NCBI GenBank assembly: GCA_945903465.1
Contig: CAMDOF010000016.1
Location: 1-64,000 of the forward strand
Reading direction: 5' to 3'
DNA length: 64,000 nucleotides
From: Opitutus sp. GAS368
GTDB taxonomy: Bacteria; Verrucomicrobiota; Verrucomicrobiia; Opitutales; Opitutaceae
The notes beneath the pieces are model-generated. The model had not been told where the DNA came from, did no database searches, and saw only the letters and a list, made by a program, of their open reading frames with translations. Positions 59,701 through 64,000 of this stretch are shown piece after piece (the first letter of the stretch is position 1; every line of letters begins with the position of its first letter). Position numbers and translations under genes: made by a program.

Positions 59701-60242
59701 TCAAACTCGACTTTGTCTTCGTCGGCGACAGCGCCGGAAGCGCGCGCCTCGGATCCCCACCAACGGGTGGGCCGGAGCACGGGGCCCGCTCACCAGCGAG
59801 CCGCGGACGCCACGAAGACGGCTACACCGCGCTGCGCGATGCCGAGAACGAGCACGTTATCGAGGTCGACCCGATTCAGGCGCGGATTCCAGCCGCCTAC
59901 GTCACGGAAACCCGTCTGCGCATCGATTTTTACCGAAAACTCGCCATGGCCGGAACGACCAGCGACCTTAAACAAATTGAGGAGGATATGCAGGACCGCT
60001 TTGGTAAATTCGGTGAAGAGGTCAAAGCGCTCATCCTCACCACGGAAATCAGGATTCGCGCGGAACAAAAAAATATTATTTCCGTCGAAACCGATGCCAA
60101 CCGTCTGAAGTGCCTTCGTCACAGTGGTCGCCGCGACGACTGGGTCCAGGTCGGAACCCGTTTTCCAAGGTTGACCGCCCCCAAGCCTCTTCTACGTTTG
60201 AAGGAAATCATCTTGTTTCTGAATAATCTGCCCAACCCATGA
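56712..60242 (+). CDS. mfd: Transcription-repair coupling factor Mfd
   Basis: SF2 translocase that removes stalled RNA polymerase and recruits UvrA. I start it at the ATG at 56712 (1176 residues; usual about 1150) rather than far upstream. The UvrB-homology module includes LVVVTTPAGLLQTVPALEEL and YAIRGGIIDVYP. The CarD-like polymerase-interaction domain is VEGDFVVHLQHGIALYRGL. Motor motifs are ICGDVGFGKTEVAIRAA (Walker A), VVIDEEQRFGV (DEEQ box), SMSATPIPRTL and QLRGRVGR. A polar Gly/Arg-rich insert of about 35 residues (around GPEHGARSPASRGRHEDG) near the C-terminal domain is unusual. Its stop overlaps the next start. Confidence 0.95.
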   Translation: MSSSNEVVSLLPSRMPPLTSLSRRKLTGVCASARGAVITELFHVHPAPVWLVVTDNLKAAEQLAEDLVFFHAASSRMRQQNTLVLPEAMLGDGDMRDAFAASSDRLTVLASLRAVRGFTVTPDTLVVVTTPAGLLQTVPALEELATRERTLRRGEVQPFQALLESLQKLDYDSEAVCEAPGQYAIRGGIIDVYPVTANQPYRLDFFGDEIESIREFDPITQRSGAAVESISLVTSPRVRLDPSKTGLADYLTTNTHVVFIEPATLEETLSALARTGSDTLNPLLARVAAAFAVSDLDETSGLFDGVSEEATWDTESMTHHRRYPEDTLVAQERLTMEGDVRRTFLLQVAAWKKSGYRILMVVSKAGEEQRAQEILAEDPQLKGIDPQWLRGTLNEGFRITFRNGATLTPTAAASEAPAKSPRRVRKPTTNQDPAGLVVVTETEIFGRQRARRPALGARSVAHRAQVDQLLDFSELVEGDFVVHLQHGIALYRGLTKLDTAQGRREVISLEFDDHVTLHVPLQESHLISRYVGLSKTRPQLGRIGSNRWEKARQAAERATIDLAAELLRIHASREAQPGFACPSDTTWQKEFEASFAFTETRDQLRAIHETKADMEKTRPMDRLICGDVGFGKTEVAIRAAFKAVQGGRQVALLVPTTVLAQQHLNTFRERMAGYPIAIEMLSRFRSRAEIKKILAATTAGQVDILIGTHRLIQRDVIFKNLGLVVIDEEQRFGVSHKEAFKRLRETVDVLSMSATPIPRTLYMALTGARDLSVIETPPTNRHPIQTIVKTYDEKIVVDAVNYELRRGGQVFYLHNRVQTIELVAARLRELLPGVTIGVGHGQMTADELEEVMTEFVAGRHQVLVSTTIIESGLDIPNSNTIIIEGADRFGLSQLYQLRGRVGRFKHQAYAYLLLHRHTRLLEVARERLTAMRQHTQLGAGFRIAMRDLELRGAGNLLGAEQSGHIVGVGFELYCQLLRQSVARLKGEKHASAIRASVKLDFVFVGDSAGSARLGSPPTGGPEHGARSPASRGRHEDGYTALRDAENEHVIEVDPIQARIPAAYVTETRLRIDFYRKLAMAGTTSDLKQIEEDMQDRFGKFGEEVKALILTTEIRIRAEQKNIISVETDANRLKCLRHSGRRDDWVQVGTRFPRLTAPKPLLRLKEIILFLNNLPNP

Positions 60243-61258
60243 CGTCCCGTCGCAGTCTCCTTTTCGCCCTCTTAACCGCCGCGGCGAACCTGTCTGGCTT
60301 TGCCCAAGCCCCCCAGCCGGCCATTCCCTCCAACAGCGCCGTCTCCGAGGGCATGAGCCTGCGATTCGCCAATGGCATTGTCGCCGTGGCAGAGGAAAAA
60401 ATTATCACGGTAGCGGACATCATGCAGTACATCGGGCCCCTCCTCCCGCAAATCCGCCAGGAGGCAAAGTCGGAGAAAGAATTCCAAGAACGGCTCGAAC
60501 AGCTTCAAGATAGCGCGATTCAAGATCTCGTGGACCGCGTCCTCATCGTCAAAGAGTTCAGGAAAGACGAGAAGCGGAATATACCGATCAGCTACGTCGA
60601 CCAAGAAATTGCCAATGAGCTCGCTGAGCGTTTCGAGGGAGACCGCTCCAAGTTTCTCGCCTTCCTGCGATCCAAGGGCCAGACGGTTCGAGACTACCGG
60701 AAAGAGGTTGAGGAAAATATCATCTTTTCCTACATGCAGGGTCAGCAAAGGAAATCTGCCAGCGTCGTCAGCCCCGTCCGCATCGAGACTTTTTACACTG
60801 AAAACAAGGATCGCTTTTACCAAGAAGATGCCGTTCACCTGCGCCTGATTCAGCTTTCACGCACCGAGTCCGAGACCGACGCAACGCTGACTCAACAATC
60901 AGAGCAAGTGCTCGCCCGCTTAAAAGCGGGGGAAAAATTTGAAGATCTGGCAAAAGAATTCAGCAAAGATATGCGTCGCTCCAAGGGCGGCGACTGGGGC
61001 TGGCAAAAACGTTCGGATTTCCGCAAAGAATTTAGCGAAGTGGCCTTCGATCTTAAGCTTAATGAAGCCTCGAAGCCGATCCTGCTGCCTGAGGGTGCTT
61101 TCATCCTGTTTGCCGAGGAGCGCAAATACGCGGGGATTCAGCCCATCGACGAGGTCCGCGACCAAATCGAGCGGATGCTGATTCAGCAAATGCAACGCGG
61201 CACGCAGGAGAAGTGGTTGGAGCGGCTCCGGCGCAACGGCTACGTCAAGCATTACTGA
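60239..61258 (+). CDS. SurA-like periplasmic chaperone / PpiC peptidylprolyl isomerase
   Basis: 339 residues; ATG overlaps the mfd stop (ATGA). A signal peptide (LLFALLTAAANLSGFAQA) precedes a SurA-type N-terminal helical domain (residues about 40-190; LEQLQDSAIQDLVDRVLIVK) and one parvulin domain (residues about 195-300), with AVHLRLIQLSRTESETD, FSKDMRRSKGGDWGWQKRSD and EAFILFAEERKY-like sequence. It would help fold outer-membrane proteins. There is one parvulin domain rather than the two of E. coli SurA. A terminator follows. Confidence 0.9.
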   Translation: MTSRRSLLFALLTAAANLSGFAQAPQPAIPSNSAVSEGMSLRFANGIVAVAEEKIITVADIMQYIGPLLPQIRQEAKSEKEFQERLEQLQDSAIQDLVDRVLIVKEFRKDEKRNIPISYVDQEIANELAERFEGDRSKFLAFLRSKGQTVRDYRKEVEENIIFSYMQGQQRKSASVVSPVRIETFYTENKDRFYQEDAVHLRLIQLSRTESETDATLTQQSEQVLARLKAGEKFEDLAKEFSKDMRRSKGGDWGWQKRSDFRKEFSEVAFDLKLNEASKPILLPEGAFILFAEERKYAGIQPIDEVRDQIERMLIQQMQRGTQEKWLERLRRNGYVKHY

Positions 61259-61293
61259 TTTCTACCGCCGCAACTTTTGGTTGCACTCAAGCC

Positions 61294-61323
61294 GATCGCC
61301 TCCGCCCGAGGTGGTCATTTTTT
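61294..61323 (+). terminator. Rho-independent terminator after the mfd-surA unit
   Basis: Nine-pair stem GATCGCCTC (61294-61302) with GAGGTGGTC (61308-61316), including two G-T pairs, loop CGCCC, then A and TTTTTT (61318-61323). It lies 35 bp after the stop of the SurA-like gene. Confidence 0.8.
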
Positions 61324-61393
61324 CAGTCGGGCGACTCTCGTGGCTTGCAGAACTTCGGCCCGGGAAATCCGTCGGCCACTGCGTCAAAACCGT

Positions 61394-61612
61394 CTAATCC
61401 CTCGGGCCAATTTCCTCGCAAAAATTAAATTCTGGTCGCCGGCGACGTAAAAACCGCGGGCCCGCCGCGAGTGATTCCTTCAGAAAATAATCCTGCTCCT
61501 GAGTCTCGTAATCGAGTTGCAGGGCTAGCGCCGCGATTCGGCGAAACGTTCTCCGAACCGATCGCACCGGAACGTAATGCCGATCGGCGCTCTGTTCAGA
61601 ATCAACGTTCAA
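61394..61612 (-). CDS. Small hypothetical protein
   Basis: 72 codons on the minus strand with a TTG start. The middle part (RRIAALALQLDYETQEQDYF, then LKESLAAG) reads like a real amphipathic protein, and the tail is basic (PRFLRRRRPEF). No family recognised, no good ribosome-binding site, and codon use is less GC-biased than in neighbours. A remnant of a larger gene is equally possible. Confidence 0.3.
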   Translation of the reverse strand: MNVDSEQSADRHYVPVRSVRRTFRRIAALALQLDYETQEQDYFLKESLAAGPRFLRRRRPEFNFCEEIGPRD

Positions 61613-62046
61613 AGTCAGCGTTTAAAATCGACAAAACCGGACTAGGCAGATCAGCCGAGAACAGGCAAAGGGTACGATACGAAATCCTGCCGGCGGGCGG
61701 CGGGAGGGCGGTCTCGGAAAACGGTTGAGCGGAGGCCCTGGCGCATCACTGCTGAGCCCCTGGGAAGGACCGAGGACGACTGAGAATACCTCCGGTGGCT
61801 CCGCCATGCTGAGAGGAACGTCACGATGCGCCCATAGTAGGCGGGGCGTGCTTTTGAGCGGGGCCAAGGCACCCGCGGGAATGGCTTGGAGAGTCGGCAC
61901 CGCCTCGCCGCAGCGGGCCACGCGCGATCGGGGTTCGCGGAGCGCTCACCAGAGAGACCGAGGCGCCCCCCGCCAGACCCGCCCCGTGCGAGATTTGCGA
62001 AATCCGCTTGGACGCCGCCCATCGCCCGCTCTAGTTTAACGTTATC
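61613..62046. other. Intergenic region before the glycosyltransferases
   Basis: About 430 bp with no recognisable gene. The last bases before the start (AGTTTAACGTTATC, 62033-62046) are AT-richer than the rest and probably lie near the promoter. Confidence 0.5.
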
Positions 62047-63306
62047 TTGATAGCTCCGCCTCCCGTCATCGCCTACCTCTTCACCACGTTCCCAAAGAAC
62101 ACGGAGACTTTTCTTCAACGAGAAATCATTGCGATGAAAGCCCTGGGGGTGCAGCTGCGGCTCTTTTCTCTATGGGGCGGCGGCGGCAGCTTTCGCGGTT
62201 TACCCGTTGCGCACTTTAACAAATGGCGGCTGCTGACCTTAATCTGGTTGATTCCTTACGAATCGATCCGCCGCCCTCGCGTGCTCGGACAGTTGTTGCG
62301 CGGTCTCGGCACCCGCCGCGCCCCGTCTTGGCTGAATTTCTGGGAAAATATGCTCGGGGCCGGCTTCGCCTGCCTCTACGCAAGGGCCTTTCGCCATGCC
62401 CCCCCCACGCTGGTGCACGCGGCTTGGGGCGGGGCCCCCGCCACCGCCGCGTGGATCCTCTGGCGGATCAACGGCCAACGATTCAGCGCCGCCGCGCATG
62501 CGTATGATATTTACGAATACGGAGGCGACTGGTGGTTGCACGACAAGCTCCAACACGCCGCGTTCGTGCACACCTCGACAGAAATGGGGCGCCGCGCCCT
62601 CATCGCGCGGGGGCTTTCGGCAGACCGCGTGATCTGTATTCGCCGCGGTCTCGACCGGATGCCCGCGATGAAGGTCCTGCGGACATTGCGGACCCCCCTT
62701 CAACTCGTGTGCGTTGCCCGGTTAGTCGAGAAAAAGGGCCTCGATCACCAATTGCGAGTCTACGCCGCACTGCGCGCGGCCCATGTTCCCTTTGCCGCGC
62801 GCATCATCGGGGAAGGACCCTTGCGCTCTGAGTTGGAGAAACTCGCCGGGCATCTTGGAGTCTCGGCCCACCTCACCTTTACCGGCCATCTACCTCTCCA
62901 TGAGGTCTGGACTCAATTAGAATGGGCCGACGTCCTGCTGCACACTGGCATCATCGCCAGCAACGGCGACCGCGACGGCCTGCCCAACGTGATTCCCGAG
63001 GCGATGTCTGTGGGCGTACTGGTCCTCACCTCCCCCGTGGCCGCCACCACCGAGGCGATCACCCAAGGCGTCACGGGCTTGGTGGCTTCAGTGGAAACCC
63101 CCGCCGATTGGGTCGCGGCCCTGCGCCGGCTCTCGCACGACGACGTCTTCGCCGAAAAACTTCGGGCGGAGGCCCGCGCTTGGGTCGAACATAATTTTGA
63201 CGCCCACCAGAACGCGCGCCGCTTGCTTAGCCAATTTGAGAAAGCCATCGCGACCACCCCGACGGTGACCGCACCTAGCCCCAAAGTCGCGCCCGCCGCG
63301 CCATGA
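62047..63306 (+). CDS. GT4-type glycosyltransferase
   Basis: 419 residues with a TTG start at 62047. GT-B fold retaining transferase. The N-terminal acceptor domain starts VIAYLFTTFPKNTETFLQRE. The C-terminal nucleotide-sugar domain has LQLVCVARLVEKKGLDHQLR, ARIIGEGPLRSELEKLA, HLTFTGHLPLHEVW and the EX7E-like DGLPNVIPEAMSVGVLVLTS. It probably adds a sugar to a lipid-linked polysaccharide or lipopolysaccharide precursor. Its stop overlaps the next glycosyltransferase start by ATGA, so the two act together. Confidence 0.88.
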   Translation: MIAPPPVIAYLFTTFPKNTETFLQREIIAMKALGVQLRLFSLWGGGGSFRGLPVAHFNKWRLLTLIWLIPYESIRRPRVLGQLLRGLGTRRAPSWLNFWENMLGAGFACLYARAFRHAPPTLVHAAWGGAPATAAWILWRINGQRFSAAAHAYDIYEYGGDWWLHDKLQHAAFVHTSTEMGRRALIARGLSADRVICIRRGLDRMPAMKVLRTLRTPLQLVCVARLVEKKGLDHQLRVYAALRAAHVPFAARIIGEGPLRSELEKLAGHLGVSAHLTFTGHLPLHEVWTQLEWADVLLHTGIIASNGDRDGLPNVIPEAMSVGVLVLTSPVAATTEAITQGVTGLVASVETPADWVAALRRLSHDDVFAEKLRAEARAWVEHNFDAHQNARRLLSQFEKAIATTPTVTAPSPKVAPAAP

Positions 63307-64000
63307 TTTTTTTCGACGTCACAAAAACGGGTCGGGCCGCCCATCGTTCAGGGTTAATGCGTGTCACCACGCGGTTGCGGGCCAGCCTTGCAACCAGCGC
63401 CGTTGAGATGATCTGGGGACCCAAGGGGCCCAGTTGGCCGAGGACGGTAGTCCGTGCGCCGCAGCCGAACGACTGGTTACTCACGGCCGAGTTATTCTCA
63501 GAAGAAGAGCGGCCTGGTTTCAGTAATTTCCTGGCGAATCGACCGTGCCGGCTCGCAGGCATTTTTCACGACGCAATACCACTCAAGCACCCACAGACAA
63601 CGTGGCCGCAGAGCGTGGCCCGTCATCCAAGTTACCTTAAGATGCTCTCCCGCTTTGACCGTATCTGGGCGGTGTCAGCGGCGAGTCGCGAGGAACTCCT
63701 CGGATTTTGGCGTTGGCAAGGGGTCGAAGACCCGCCGCCGGTCGACGTGCTGGCGTTGGGGGCGGATTTTTCAGGAGAGCCTCGCATCAGGCCACGGACT
63801 CGCCAGCCTGGGCCGGAGGCGGGACTTCCAGCATTCCTCACCTTGGGCATAATCGAACCACGTAAGAATCAGGACTTCTTACTCGACGTCTGCGCAGCGC
63901 TTTGGGACGACGGGGCTCGGTTCGAGTTGCACGTGGTGGGCCGCGTCAATCCCCACTTCGGTCGATCGACCCTCGCGCGGCTCAAACAGCTCCAAAAAAA
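63303..64000 (+). CDS. Glycosyltransferase (group 1), N-terminal part
   Basis: Runs off the right end of the window; about 232 codons visible from the ATG at 63303, which overlaps the previous stop. MIFFDVTKTGRAAHRSGLMR is a typical start of rhamnosyl/mannosyltransferase-like GT4 proteins (V-x-x-SGL-R-V). It continues with AGIFHDAIPLKHPQTTWPQS, YLKMLSRFDRIWAVSAASRE and FLTLGIIEPRKNQDFLLDVC. The open end explains why no stop is seen. Likely part of a longer surface-polysaccharide cluster. Confidence 0.85.
   Translation, partial: MIFFDVTKTGRAAHRSGLMRVTTRLRASLATSAVEMIWGPKGPSWPRTVVRAPQPNDWLLTAELFSEEERPGFSNFLANRPCRLAGIFHDAIPLKHPQTTWPQSVARHPSYLKMLSRFDRIWAVSAASREELLGFWRWQGVEDPPPVDVLALGADFSGEPRIRPRTRQPGPEAGLPAFLTLGIIEPRKNQDFLLDVCAALWDDGARFELHVVGRVNPHFGRSTLARLKQLQK

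Noticed and set aside
61725-62039. A 104-codon plus-strand frame before the glycosyltransferases
   Set aside because: Arg/Pro/Gly-rich throughout without protein-like pattern.

Overview
The window is a GC-rich bacterial chromosome segment that fits a free-living, plant-polysaccharide-degrading Verrucomicrobiota, most likely Opitutaceae. The evidence is gene content: paired glnK-amt modules, Tat-exported Gfo/Idh oxidoreductases, several sulfatases, PAS-rich hybrid kinases, a TonB-dependent receptor of the carboxypeptidase-regulatory-domain type, and PL10, DUF1593 and DUF4038 carbohydrate enzymes. The assignment is inferred from content, not from a marker-gene search.

Layout. 1-3324: two tandem nitrogen-sensing units (glnK followed by amt, minus strand, second amt cut by the window edge). 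3456-14929: housekeeping genes (aspS, dedA, gpmI, hemH, a PAS hybrid kinase, ruvC, a TauE/SafE permease, recF). 15339-23356: sugar and sulfated-glycan genes (HEAT protein, Gfo/Idh, two sulfatases, 6-phosphogluconolactonase-like protein, PfkB kinase). 23683-29304: three consecutive signalling proteins with kinase and receiver domains but no DNA-binding output. 29305-31118: debris with a direct repeat, a polysaccharide-lyase-like remnant and a decayed transposase.

31119-48824 is the most interesting part: an AraC regulator divergent from a broken TonB receptor, then a ribose-type ABC importer (binding protein, DUF2291, ATPase, permease), two DUF1593 nucleoside-hydrolase-like secreted enzymes, a PL10 pectate lyase, a frameshifted DUF4038 (apiosidase-type) glycosidase, and a cytoplasmic set of fucose-isomerase-like isomerase, split transketolase and FGGY kinase. 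I read it as an uptake and catabolic island for a pectin-derived, possibly branched (apiose-like) pentose. Decayed transposases lie on both sides, and two of its outer genes are broken.

48825-50681: IS1380-like remnant and an AT-rich island. 50682-55804: SDR oxidoreductase, small membrane protein, tRNA-Cys, ParA, a pair of ABC-2 membrane proteins, rnc. 55818-56213: a seven-repeat CRISPR array with 61-bp spacing and no cas genes in the window. 56712-61258: mfd and a SurA/PpiC-type chaperone, translationally coupled. 62047-64000: two coupled GT4-type glycosyltransferases, the second cut by the window end.
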